Shown: positions 11,301 to 20,787, numbered from the stretch's first letter. The stretch: DNA of 64,000 bases from Phlegmacium glaucopus (GCA_015039465.1 MU130662.1:342427-406426); one strand, 5' to 3'. The notes: generated from the letters alone by a model not told the origin. Translations and numbers: made by a program.

Positions 11301-11744
11301 TATGGGAAGAAAAGCAACAGGAAGTACCCCATTCCCATGTCCACGTCGAGCCGTATTTGAGATTGTTCCAGGTGAAATGTAAACAGGGTGGTATTCTTGA
11401 TGACCAGTCACCACAGAGACAGTTGTTTTATTGCTTCCAGCAATGACAGGTACATACATACAGCCGTGTGTGGACCGATCTTGTGCAATTTTGTCCTAGG
11501 AATCGAGATAGGATTATGAGTACTTTAAAATTTGATGAAACATGGAAAATTTTACTGCTTGACTGTTCACCCAGTTTCCTGACATAAGGTTTGAGTAGAC
11601 GTGATCACCTTGACCATCAAACTCTTCATATGGAACATATTGGGTCTGGCCATCAAAGTCAGAAGTAGCGAGTTGTTGTTCAACCACAAGTAATGCATCG
11701 CGTGTGTTGAGTTCATATGTTTCCACCATCCATCGAGGTGGTGC
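8376..11744 (-). pseudogene. Plavaka-type (CACTA superfamily) transposase, truncated and interrupted
   Basis: The C-terminal two thirds of a transposase can be followed through introns. Proposed exons on the minus strand are 11556-11744, 11294-11495, 11018-11246, 10830-10962, 10599-10774, 10450-10546, 10062-10390, 9089-9347 and 8376-9028. Landmarks in order are YSNLMSGNW, DKIAQDRSTHG, GWCPK/CDAKPD, FTHGFPRADIHELLAPNLLHQ, QWTGDDSKALM, LFGSPNGLCSSITESKHIK and the C-terminal GAHLLPVYG. These match the architecture of fungal Plavaka transposases, which excise and reinsert the element. In-frame TGA codons lie at 10495-10497, 8604-8606 and 8517-8519, all explicable as CGA to TGA. The N-terminal part is missing beyond 11744, and about 0.7 kb is inserted between 10062 and about 9350. 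It is dead. Confidence 0.85.
9350..10070. mobile_element. about 0.7-kb insertion within the Plavaka pseudogene, with a CGCAGATCAT minisatellite
   Basis: Transposase coding stops after KAVKEPWCRSS near 10063 and resumes near 9350 with HHALIQMLQTL, so the interval is inserted. Its left part (about 9415-9545) is a degenerate roughly 10-bp tandem repeat (CGCAGRTCAT / CGCACATACT). The right end has CCGCAGGTACATCAGCGG. Subterminal G/C-rich repeats like these occur in hAT-type elements, but I found no exact target duplication, so the class is open. Confidence 0.55.
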
Positions 11745-12256
11745 CTACTACAATGTGCCTACTCCGAAGGAATGGAAGGGCTTGGATAAGTCAGATCCGA
11801 CCTATAAGGTATGATTGTCAATCCAAGTTGTTTGTCCAGTTGACTAAGATGACTGGAGGCTCCGGGAGGCTTTCTCAAGTCCCAATTCATAGTTCCAATT
11901 GCCAAGCAATATCTCAATTATGCTACAAGCTCAGCTCTCAGCCCTGCGATTGGTCAAAAGAACCCACCTAAAGGTCTTTATGCACTGATATTAACTGCAG
12001 TATGTACCTTTTTGTTCCTCTCATAATCTTTGCAACTTAGTGATGTCTTTTGGAGGTTGAACGTGGCTTTTCTGCCCATATGAAGGGCACTTTCATTGCG
12101 CCTCCTCAATTTAATCAAGATAATTGCAACAAACCGCTCTCAGACTTTTTCAGGAATATTGATAAAGTCAAGGAGGATCACTGGTCATCTATTTTACAGT
12201 TCTCTGGTGAAGACGAGAACTCATATGCGGGTAGCGACATACTGCAGGGTGACCAA

Positions 12257-12261
12257 TCAAT
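12257..12261. repeat. target-site duplication TCAAT (left) of the second Gypsy element
   Basis: TCAAT directly precedes the LTR TG at 12262. The same five bases directly follow the other LTR end, at 20371-20375. Five bases is the usual size for Gypsy integrase. Confidence 0.85.
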
Positions 12262-12696
12262 TGTTACGGCGACTATAAGCTTGCACTCGCGTTCGGTGCT
12301 GGGCAAATAGACCAAGTAACTAAGGACCGTCATACGGTTGCAATCGTGTTCAACAAGTTAAGACTGAGGGCAACAAGTTCTGAGCAAGCTATGTAGATTA
12401 AGACCGTAAGAGTACAAAGGTCTAAACTAGGGATCATGGCTATGGGTATGGCTCTTATATACTAAGGGGTCGAGTCAGAGATAAGGGGATGGTCCGTGCT
12501 GGGAATATGAGTCGGTACGAGTCAGAGATAGAGAACGGAAGCGATAACTAAGTATAGTACATGGAAGGTTCAGGGCAAAGGGTAAGTAGGGAAAGGGGGT
12601 GGTGTAGGAAAGGGAACGATGAAGGAAGATGTAATATGTAGTGAAGAAAGGGAAGAAAAGGGGTGGGGGCCATGCGCGTACCAGACGTTCATAACA
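12262..12696 (-). repeat. 3' LTR of the second Gypsy element (435 bp)
   Basis: On the minus strand it begins TGTTATGAACG and ends CGTAACA. Both ends are defined by the adjacent TCAAT duplication and by the match of 12604-12696 to 20278-20370. The plus-strand text contains several GAGTCAGAGATA words, also present in the leader of the BTB ORF near 13380. Confidence 0.85.
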
Positions 12697-12712
12697 TTAG
12701 CCCATTGTTAGC

Positions 12713-13318
12713 CTAAATATCGTCCTCGATTTTGTTATCTTTGAAATATTCTTCTAAATCTTGTTTCTGTTGGTCGGCCTGTTGTTGATCTCTTCGTGAA
12801 TTAACTTTGATCTTGTGTTCTGAAAGTAAGAGGATTTGATCCATCTTAAGCGCTTTTGCTGCAACATTGATGTCTTTCCACGTTTGAGTAGTGGCGTGAT
12901 GACTTCCATAGCGTGGGTTATAGATGACCCATAGAAGAGAGGCGAATTGTTCAGCAGTGATTCCAGGGAGTTCGATGGCATCGAATATATTGGTTCCTCG
13001 GATCTTGGATTGTGCGATGGTTTGTCCATCGGCTAGGTTGGAGTCGACGAATGCCATTTGTTCTGAAAGCCAGATGGATTCTCGATCGAAGAAGTATCGA
13101 TGAACTCGGAAGCGAATATGTTCGGTTTGGAAAAAGAAATGACCGCCAGCGATATGAAGCATAGGAGGTAATTGACCGGGTCTGAAGATGGGGATTCCAT
13201 TTTCGGGCGTGATGTCGTAGATGTATTCGTGAAATTGGTCGATATCGGTATTCATAGCAGTAGCAGTGTTGAAATTCATATTAGCAGAAGTGATGTGAGC
13301 AGCAGATGCGAGAGCCAT
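12713..13318 (-). CDS. BTB/POZ-like domain protein encoded inside the Gypsy element (201 aa)
   Basis: The start chosen is ATG at 13318 (MALASAAHITSANMN). A longer frame upstream is antisense-like overlap with the zinc-knuckle ORF, so I do not use it. Residues about 55-150 follow the BTB pattern of mushroom proteins: FRVHRYFFDRESIW, then a helix, then IELPGITAEQFASLLWVIYN with PRY after it. A charged glutamine-rich tail ends the protein. BTB domains mediate dimerisation and recruit partners such as Cullin-3. The ORF lies between the zinc-knuckle ORF (stop 13437) and the 3' LTR (12696), so it is inside the element; the first Gypsy element has nothing there. Capture of a host gene is the likely explanation. 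The frame is fully open, unlike the neighbouring ORF. Confidence 0.72.
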   Translation of the reverse strand: MALASAAHITSANMNFNTATAMNTDIDQFHEYIYDITPENGIPIFRPGQLPPMLHIAGGHFFFQTEHIRFRVHRYFFDRESIWLSEQMAFVDSNLADGQTIAQSKIRGTNIFDAIELPGITAEQFASLLWVIYNPRYGSHHATTQTWKDINVAAKALKMDQILLLSEHKIKVNSRRDQQQADQQKQDLEEYFKDNKIEDDI

Positions 13319-13436
13319 GGTGTGGAAGAGGCGATAGGGAAAGGGAAAGGATAGGTCGCGAGTTCTTATAAGGAGAAATAGAGTCAGAGATAAAGGGGAG
13401 TCATAGGTATGAGTGGGGGTATTCTTAGCGTATGAC

Positions 13437-14570
13437 TCAATGTTCTCCGGTGAGGTTACCGTCTTCATCTCCGTCAACATCGTAGAATCCGGTTCCGTAA
13501 ATGTCGGGATCGCAATCTTCTTCCTTTTTGACTTTAGATTTGCATCGGCAGGTGTTACCATCCGTCTGTCCTCGGCACCAAGCAACGTGGTTGTAGAAGA
13601 GGGGGAGTCGACAACTAGCACAGTGTTCTGGTTCTTGTCGTCGTCGTTTGGGGAGAGGGGCTTTGTCTTCTTCTTTGTTCTTGGGGCAATTACTGGGCCA
13701 GTGTCCAGGGGCCACCCGTTTGCAGGAGGGGCATCTGTAGGCACCGCATTCTTGTTTGCGATGTCCAAGAGTACCGCATTGAAAACATTTCGGTCGACTA
13801 GTGGGTGCTCGTGTCGTGTATGGGATGGATCAGATAAGGGGGATATTGGCTTCAGACGGTTGTCGAGTGAGTGGTTGAGGACGGATACGAGTTCCAGTTT
13901 CTTCGGAAGGGTTGTTAAGAGGAATGTTGTTTGGGAAAGTGACAGGAGAGTTAGGGGGAGCGGGGATCCAGAGGTTGACAGTTGGGATTGTTAGAGTCAA
14001 AGTTTGTTCGATTCGTTTACTTAATCCATTGATTTCAAGGCGGGGAATGAGTTGTCAGATATTATGTTCTTGGGTCGCATTTGTCTGTCGTAATTCCTGT
14101 GCCATTTTAATAAGGCCTTCTGCCATCTTTTCTAAGGTATTAGCTTGCGGAAGTACCAGTCGATGGTGGCAGTAGGCAATGTTGAATGTTTTGAAATCGG
14201 AGTCATGAGTCCAATCTCGAAGGTGGTCTCGTACGTAGGTTCGATAATGAGAATATGTGGGGAACTGAGAGTCGAATATTTGGGTGATGTCTTGGATTCT
14301 GAATTGTTGGTTGGTAGTAGTAGAGCTTGTGGGGGAAGATGGGGGAAGTGGAAATTGAGTAGCAAGGAATGTAGTGTGGACATTGAGAGGTTCGTTCTCG
14401 AGGATAGTAGCAAGGGAAGCAGCAGTATTGAGAGTGGAAGTGGATGACGGGGTTATTGACGAGGGAGTCATGGAGGGAGCGGTCAGAGGGGGAATATTTT
14501 CTTTGTTGTCTTCACTGGAGTCGGTGTCGATTTTTGTAACTTTGAAGAAGGTCTTGTGAATTGGTGACAT
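13437..14570 (-). pseudogene. Gypsy third ORF with zinc knuckles, two in-frame TGA stops
   Basis: Starts MSPIHKTFFKVTKID four bases past the current pol stop, in another frame. The N-terminal part is serine/threonine/proline-rich. It is followed by a conserved-looking segment (FRIQDITQIFDSQFPTYSHY) and a helical stretch (ANTLEKMAEGLIKMAQELRQ). TGA at 14055-14057 and TGA at 13830-13832 interrupt the same frame; both would read CGA before C-to-T decay. After the second stop come two knuckles, C-x2-C-x4-H-x4-C (CFQCGTLGHRKQEC) and C-x2-C-x6-H-x4-C (CPSCKRVAPGHWPSNC). A cysteine-rich tail follows (CASCRLPLFYNHVAWC) and then the stop at 13437. The layout parallels the ORF at 2200-3066. Confidence 0.75.
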
Positions 14571-14571
14571 T

Positions 14572-17256
14572 TCATTCGGGTTCCCAAGTGTTTTCTGCAG
14601 TTGAATATCCTTTCCATTTTATAAGGAAAGCGTATCCTCTTCCCTGTCGTCTGTGGGAGATTATTGACTCGACTTCGTACTCCGGTTGGCCTTCGATAAG
14701 GTCAGGAGGTGGTTGTGGGAAGTTATCTCCATAGACTCCATTTGTCTTGTAAGGGGAAAGTAGCGTGATATGAATGACTGGATGAATTCTCCAGGAGTGG
14801 GGTAGTTCCAGGCGGTAGCTGAGGGGGCTTAGAACTTCTATGACTTTGAAGGGGCCTTCTCGCTTAGGTGCCATTTTCTTGGTTTCGTATCGTAGTTTAA
14901 GGTATCGTGACTCGAGCCACACCTTATCTCCTATCTTGAATGGGGTGAAACCTCGGGTAATACGTTCAGTCATGACTTGTCGTGCGAGTTCATGGGCCGC
15001 ATTGGCTTCTTTCCATGCTTCTTGGAGATTAATAAGGCGTTCTTGGGTGTCAGGGATGTTGGTTCTAGGGAATGCGGTGGGGATAGCGGTTGGGTTATAG
15101 CCCATTTGGAGGAATAGGGGAGATTCTTTTTGTGTAGCATGTGGTTTGGTGTTGTAAGAGAACTCAAGGGTAGGGAGGTATTGTCGCCATTGGTCGGGGT
15201 TATTTGCGCAGAAGATGGATAGATAAGCTTCGATTTCTTGGTTTGCTCTTTCGGTAGCGCCGTCTGTCTGTGGGTGATGGGCTGTGCTCATGACTAGATT
15301 GATACCAAGAAGTCGTCCTAACTCCCAAAAGACGTGAGAGGCGAATTGGGGGCCACGATCGGAGATAGCTTTGTCTGGTAATCCGTATCTTTTGTAAAGC
15401 GAGTCAAGTAAAATAGAGGCGGTTCCGTTGGCATCAATTGTTTTGTGGCATGGGGTTAGAATTACCCCCTTCGTAGACCCATGGTCGACCACGACCATGA
15501 TAGAGTCAAAGCCATCGGAGGGAGGGAGATCCGTGATGAAATCCATAGTGATCAGAGAGAACGGGCGGAGTTGTTCGGAACGGATAGGTTGTAAAGGTGG
15601 GGAAATAGGGTGACGGTTTATCTTGTGTTGTTGACAGATGGCGCAGCCATCAACATAGTTTCGAATGAATGTAGCCATTCCAGGCCACCAATAGTCGCGT
15701 TGGACTAAGTTTTGGGTAACAAGACGGCCAGGGTGTCCGGCAGGGATAGAGTCGTGATGTTTTTGAACAATGTTACGACGTAAGTCCATATTATCGGGTA
15801 CGTAGCAACGGTTTTTATAGAAAACCAGGTCGCCATCGGTTCGCCAGTCACTAAGGGCAGAGCGCATAGGGAGGGGTCCACCATGGAGCATCGCATGTAA
15901 AGCAGTTTTGACAACATCGTCCATTTGTTTTGTAGAAGTTATGAGTTTTTGGAGTTCCATGTCAATGGCGTTAACGAAGAGATTATCGGGGAGTAATGTT
16001 CGGTCTTCATTGTCGTTTTCCATTCCAACCGTAAGGTCAGCTCGTCGTGAAAGGGCATCGGATTGAACCATTTGGGTTCCGGGTACATGTGTGAGGTGAA
16101 TGTCAAATTCGGAGAGGAAAAGGCTCCATCGGGCCTGTCGTCGATTGAGCTTTTGAGCGGTTTTGAAGTAGGTCAGGTTTTTGTGATCAGAGCGTATGGT
16201 GACTGGGTATGGGTTTCCCATCAAATAGTGTCGCCATTCTTTGAGGGCTCGAATAATGGCTAGAAGTTCTCGGTCGTAGATTTCGTAGTTTCGTTCCGTA
16301 TTGTTGAATGATTTGGATAAATATCCACAGGGGTGCCAGTCTCCATTGTTGTCTTGTTGTCGTAGTACTGCTCCTGATGCGTATTTAGATGCGTCTGTTT
16401 CGAGTTCAAAAGGTTTTGTTGCGTCAGGCATTCGTAGAACTGGGGATTCAGTGAATTTCCTTTTTAGCATTTCGAAAGCTTGGCTTCGTTCAGGTGTCCA
16501 TTCGAATTTGGTGTCTTTCTTGAGTAGGTCGTTCAATGGTTTTGTCATATTGCCATATCCTTGAATGAATCGTCGATAGTAGTTCCCAAAACCTAGGAAT
16601 GAGCGAATTTCGTGTACTGAAGTAGGTGCAGGCCAGTCAGCAATTCCAGCGAGTTTTACCGGGTCCATAGCAAGTTTGTTTTCTTCAATGACTAGTCCTA
16701 GGAATTCCACTTTGGTTTGCCAGAAGGCGCATTTCTCGGGTTTAAGGTATAGGTCGTTGTCGGCGAGGCGTTGGAGAATCCGTCTAGTGTTTTCCATATT
16801 TTCGGCAATTGTTTTGGTGAATATGAAGATATCATCCATGTAAATGACGACCCATCCTTCGGTGGTTTCGATTATGAATATGTCGTCCATCATTGCTTGA
16901 AACGTGGCAGGGGAGTTGCAGAGTCCGAAAAACATAACTGTGGGTTTGAATAATCCTTTGTTGGTTTTGAAGGCTGCTTTCCATTGGTCTCCGTCTCGAA
17001 TGCGTACATTGTTGTAACCCCATCGGATGTCCAGTTTGGTGAAATATTTGGCGCCTTTGAGTTTGTCAATGAGTTCGGAGATGAGGGGAAGTGGATAGGT
17101 ATTCTTGATTGTTCCTTCATTTAACGTTCGATAGTCTTGTGTAGGGCGTACTTTTCCATCTTTTTTGTCGACGAAGAAGAATGGCGATGCCATGGGGGAC
17201 TTGGATGGTCGTATGTAGCCTTTGTCGAGGTTTTCCTTGAGGAATTTGTCCAGTTC
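14572..17256 (-). CDS. Ty3/Gypsy pol: reverse transcriptase, RNase H, integrase, chromodomain (5' part lost in gap)
   Basis: The frame is open from the edge of the assembly gap (17256). RT begins within KENLDKGYIRPSKSPMAS and contains the catalytic IYMDDIFIF. RNase H follows (FELETDASKYASGAVL, then NYEIYDRELLAI). The integrase has the HHCC zinc domain (HPGRL ... CAICQQHK), the first Asp in LITMDFITDLPPSDGF, the second in ISDRGPQFASHVFWELG and the Glu in GATERANQEIEAYL. The chromodomain reads EYEVESIISHRRQGRGYAFL and stops at TGA 14572-14574 right after NTWEPE. The same frame continues past this TGA for about 20 codons to a position equivalent to the end of the first element, so the TGA is probably premature. 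Protease and gag should lie in or beyond the gap. Confidence 0.95.
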   Translation of the reverse strand, partial: ELDKFLKENLDKGYIRPSKSPMASPFFFVDKKDGKVRPTQDYRTLNEGTIKNTYPLPLISELIDKLKGAKYFTKLDIRWGYNNVRIRDGDQWKAAFKTNKGLFKPTVMFFGLCNSPATFQAMMDDIFIIETTEGWVVIYMDDIFIFTKTIAENMENTRRILQRLADNDLYLKPEKCAFWQTKVEFLGLVIEENKLAMDPVKLAGIADWPAPTSVHEIRSFLGFGNYYRRFIQGYGNMTKPLNDLLKKDTKFEWTPERSQAFEMLKRKFTESPVLRMPDATKPFELETDASKYASGAVLRQQDNNGDWHPCGYLSKSFNNTERNYEIYDRELLAIIRALKEWRHYLMGNPYPVTIRSDHKNLTYFKTAQKLNRRQARWSLFLSEFDIHLTHVPGTQMVQSDALSRRADLTVGMENDNEDRTLLPDNLFVNAIDMELQKLITSTKQMDDVVKTALHAMLHGGPLPMRSALSDWRTDGDLVFYKNRCYVPDNMDLRRNIVQKHHDSIPAGHPGRLVTQNLVQRDYWWPGMATFIRNYVDGCAICQQHKINRHPISPPLQPIRSEQLRPFSLITMDFITDLPPSDGFDSIMVVVDHGSTKGVILTPCHKTIDANGTASILLDSLYKRYGLPDKAISDRGPQFASHVFWELGRLLGINLVMSTAHHPQTDGATERANQEIEAYLSIFCANNPDQWRQYLPTLEFSYNTKPHATQKESPLFLQMGYNPTAIPTAFPRTNIPDTQERLINLQEAWKEANAAHELARQVMTERITRGFTPFKIGDKVWLESRYLKLRYETKKMAPKREGPFKVIEVLSPLSYRLELPHSWRIHPVIHITLLSPYKTNGVYGDNFPQPPPDLIEGQPEYEVESIISHRRQGRGYAFLIKWKGYSTAENTWEPE

Positions 17257-17810
17257 NNNNNNNNNNNNNNNNNNNNNNNNNNNNNNNNNNNNNNNNNNNN
17301 NNNNNNNNNNNNNNNNNNNNNNNNNNNNNNNNNNNNNNNNNNNNNNNNNNNNNNNNNNNNNNNNNNNNNNNNNNNNNNNNNNNNNNNNNNNNNNNNNNNN
17401 NNNNNNNNNNNNNNNNNNNNNNNNNNNNNNNNNNNNNNNNNNNNNNNNNNNNNNNNNNNNNNNNNNNNNNNNNNNNNNNNNNNNNNNNNNNNNNNNNNNN
17501 NNNNNNNNNNNNNNNNNNNNNNNNNNNNNNNNNNNNNNNNNNNNNNNNNNNNNNNNNNNNNNNNNNNNNNNNNNNNNNNNNNNNNNNNNNNNNNNNNNNN
17601 NNNNNNNNNNNNNNNNNNNNNNNNNNNNNNNNNNNNNNNNNNNNNNNNNNNNNNNNNNNNNNNNNNNNNNNNNNNNNNNNNNNNNNNNNNNNNNNNNNNN
17701 NNNNNNNNNNNNNNNNNNNNNNNNNNNNNNNNNNNNNNNNNNNNNNNNNNNNNNNNNNNNNNNNNNNNNNNNNNNNNNNNNNNNNNNNNNNNNNNNNNNN
17801 NNNNNNNNNN
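17257..17810. other. assembly gap (554 N)
   Basis: A run of N. It removes the N-terminal part of pol (protease and start of RT) from view. Frames drawn through it are artefacts. Confidence 1.
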
Positions 17811-20277
17811 GGTGGGGGAAAGGGATGAATGGGAAACGGGACTTGGAAGGTACATGATATGAATCAATAGCGAAGGCAAGGGATAGAGACTGAGCATGGC
17901 TGAGTATAAGGGTCGTGCCTGGTAGGGGAATAGAGACTGAGCTGGGGAATCATATATTCTCGGTATGGGTATCGGTACTAGGGATCAAATCTGGAAACAT
18001 GAGAATGCCAGAATTAGATGTATCGAACGAGTCTTGAACAGCGGGAGTCAGAATTGAACAACTTGTGCTAACGTTGGCATGCTGCCAGGAATCAATGAAC
18101 CAGATAAACGGGTCGTGGCTTGCGCTCACGTTCGAATATCAGCGGCATTGTTTTCCAGATTTGATGAGAACGCAGGCGAAGAGATTCGCGTCTGCTTGGA
18201 ATGGAAGACCTCGGGTTGCTTTGTGCGTGATCGGTTTGTTTGGTCGTCAGTGAACCTAATAGGAGCACTAGGCTTGAGCACACTAGCGGATATAGTTGCC
18301 TCAGTATTCTTCTAGCACACCAGCGGTTATGGTTGCCTAGAGTTCTCTATTATGTGGTGCTGCAGTTTCCCGTTTATGGTTCGGGGATCGCTCAGTAGTC
18401 TTCTTCTTCTTTTGTGTTGGCCTTCGTCAGTTATGCTGTGGCTGTTGCTTCTTGGAGAGCTTCTTTTTGAAGGGCTCGGTCTTGCGTACTCGGTGTCGAG
18501 ATGTTGTGTTGGTTCTGTTCTTGCTCATCCTTCTTTGGGAGCTTGTTGGCGTTGTCTGGTTGGTCAGGGAGTCTGTGGCAGTTGAGGAGTTGGCTGATAA
18601 AGTCCTTTTCAGTTTTGGGGTCATATGTGTGGTGGGCAACGAGGGAGGGGTAAGGTTTGTGGGCGGGGTAATGGTAGATGGAGGAAACCTGGGCTTTGTG
18701 GGCAAGTTGTCGGTTTTAGGCTAACCCTATATTGATCACTGGTGTTTCTGTTGCTGCTGTTTTACAGTTTTCTTCATGCGTAGTTGGGGGGCGTCGGTAT
18801 GGTGCCTCTAGCTCTGCCTGAGGATAGGAAGGAGGTCCTGACAGCTCATATGGAGAGAGAGTTACTGAGTTAGATATTGAGGCTTCGGTTTGTTTAGTAG
18901 AAATAGGAGAGTAAGGAGTGACCGCCTTGACGATTTTAGACCTTTCTTCGGAAGGAGCTGCTTACAGAGTGGTGGTGTGGGGGTCTGAAACCTTGGATAC
19001 GGCCAAAGTAGTTCTTTGAGTTTCTTCGTAAGAATCGGTGGCTGCGGCTTCCTCTTCGATCTCGGGTTGATGCTGTTGAGTCTGTTCCTTGGTTGAGTCA
19101 TCTGCTAATGTAGCGTGTTAAGTCTTAGGAGCGCCCTTCTAGGTTCTAGTTTCTGCTGTTTTGGGAATAGCTGATAAAGAGTCTTCCCTGGGTGTGGAGA
19201 GAAAATGTCTTTTAGATACCTGAGCTTTTGGGGGGATGTCGGTAGTTTCTAACCATGCGATTTCGGAGAGCTAAGCTAGAAGTTATGTTTGCTACGTTCC
19301 TTTATTGAGTCGCTTTTTGACCTTCGTGGGGGGTTCGGTTCTTTTGAATGGGACGCGGTGCGATACAATTAGTAGTAGTACTAGGGTTACGATACCTATA
19401 GCTGTGTTGGCTCTAGCTAGCGGAGTGATATCTTCTTGCGCTTGTTGTGTACTTTCTTGTTTCTACGAAGGTAACGGTGTTCTATCCTGTGAAGCGGGTT
19501 CTTACGGCGAGGTTCGTTTTGTTGCGGGGCTTGTGTTCGAGCTTGATACAGTTTGGTTTGCTGTCGTCAATGTTCTTTAAGTTGCCTAAGTTCTTCTGTC
19601 GGCGGTGGCGGGCTCGGTACTATGCGTTGGATCAACTTCTATACCTATGTCTTCTTTTTCTCTTCAACTATCTACTTCATCAGTTTCTGGTCCTAAAAAT
19701 CCGTTCGTGTGTCAAAGTTGCAGACACAGCGACTACTAAAGAAGACATAATCATCGGCTCTACCCTTTTGTTAGATACTAGGATGTCTGGGGATAGTGCA
19801 CGTTTTGACTCTTTCTTTTGTTTTAGCAACTGCGGGCTTAAGAATACCTGTGTCCTCGTCCACCTGAGAAATACTTGCGGCCGAAACGGTTTGCTGTGGT
19901 TCATGAAGATATGGGGGAGCTATTTGGCTATGAGGGGGCTTTGCGTCTGCCTAGGGGATTGAGGTTACCCTTTTAGTGTGTAATGTGGACCTAGTCTATA
20001 GTTGTTCCGCTATCGACCTACTACCTTGCTGAAGTACAACAGTGTTATCGTTCGCGACTACAGTATAAGCCTGAGGGGACCAAGGTTCGGGTATTTGGGG
20101 CTTATCTGACCCCTTGACCTGCTTACGTAGAAGGTTACCCTTTTGTGGTTGATCGGGACTGAATGTTAGCTTCTTTAGCTGTTGCTAATGTCCTTTGCGT
20201 TTTGCGGGTGTGGTGGTGGAATTTGTCCTACCTTTAGCTGCTTTTTGCTATGTTGGTTCATCTCCTTCTTTACTTTT
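17811..20277 (-). other. 5' internal region of the second Gypsy element, degenerate; gag not recognised
   Basis: Gag would be expected here. Minus-strand fragments are basic and proline/serine/threonine-rich (for example 18427-18705, TPKLKRTLSANSSTATDSL; 18862-19101; and IGIEVDPTHSTEPATADRR near 19600). They are broken by many stops and frameshifts and I could not identify a capsid domain. The segment next to the gap (17811-18140) loosely echoes the 3' LTR (GCTTGCGCTCACGTTCG versus GCTTGCACTCGCGTTCG). This region replaces most of the 5' LTR. Confidence 0.4.
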
Positions 20278-20370
20278 GTAGGAAAGGGAACGATGAAGGA
20301 AGATGTAATATGTAGTGAAGAAAGGGAAGAAAAGGGGTGGGGGCCATGCGCGTACCAGACGTTCATAACA
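20278..20370 (-). repeat. 5' LTR remnant of the second Gypsy element (93 bp)
   Basis: Essentially identical to 12604-12696 and ends at the same TGTTATGAACG terminus, followed by the TCAAT duplication. The remaining 340 bp or so of the LTR is absent next to it. Confidence 0.85.
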
Positions 20371-20787
20371 TCAATGATATCAGCTTTCCGCGCTGAGATG
20401 TATGTCTCGTCTAGCCCCGTCAAACCCTGATCTCTTCTTCCTTTCAATGTTGCATATCCCTCTACTAGAATGTCTCATAGTATAACCCGAGGTTGCCTCT
20501 CTTGCTAAGACTAAAATCTTCCTTTTAATACCAATAGAACCTTTGATTTGCAGTAATTAGTACTATAGTGAAATATATTCTTTAAGTAGATTTCTCTCAG
20601 TTTTGTAGGTTTTGTAGGTTTCATAGGTTTTTGTACCATACAGATTTGTGAAGTTTCGGTGAGACCGTGAGAAGGGACATAGGTTCCCAAGTTCTCAAGT
20701 TTGATGGTTTTTGATGGTTTTTGCTGGTTTTCTGGGCCGAAAAACCTCGAAACCTCGAAATTTGCTCGAAATCTATGATTACTGATG

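Larger units (their letters stand above)
12262..20370 (-). mobile_element. second Ty3/Gypsy element (8.1 kb with gap), chromodomain type, carrying a BTB-like ORF
   Basis: Flanked by TCAAT on both sides. On the minus strand the order is 5' LTR remnant, a degenerate leader or gag region, an assembly gap, pol (RT, RNase H, integrase, chromodomain), a zinc-knuckle ORF, a BTB/POZ-like ORF and the 3' LTR. Pol is largely open but ends in a probable premature TGA; the zinc-knuckle ORF has two in-frame TGAs. Only 93 bp of the 5' LTR match the 435-bp 3' LTR, so the 5' end has been rearranged since insertion. Confidence 0.88.
11745..20430 (+). pseudogene. 3' exons of an unrecognised basidiomycete gene, split by the second Gypsy element
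   Basis: Proposed exons are 11745-11808 (YYNVPTPKEWKGLDKSDPTYK), 11859-11999 (SQFIVPIAKQYLNYATSSA ... GLYALILTA), 12056-12261 (VERGFSAHMKGTF ... SGEDENSYAG) and 20376-20430 (ending EMYVSSSPVKP, stop 20428-20430). The introns 11809-11858 and 12000-12055 have GT-AG ends. The last two exon parts are one open frame cut by the Gypsy insertion at the TCAAT target site: removing the element and one TCAAT restores the frame exactly. The protein resembles a family often seen in repeat-rich mushroom regions, perhaps related to DUF6532, but I cannot name it. The 5' end abuts the Plavaka pseudogene and is missing. Confidence 0.5.

Noticed and set aside
13319..13768. N-terminal extension of the BTB ORF up to 13768
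   Set aside because: It overlaps the zinc-knuckle ORF in another frame and has no BTB-like or other motif; ATG 13318 fits the domain better.
13413..13994. 193-codon plus-strand ORF
   Set aside because: It is antisense to the zinc-knuckle ORF; the minus strand shows CCHC motifs there, the plus strand shows nothing.
17121..17897. Long ORFs on both strands through the N run
   Set aside because: They exist only because N codons are read as open; they are an assembly gap.
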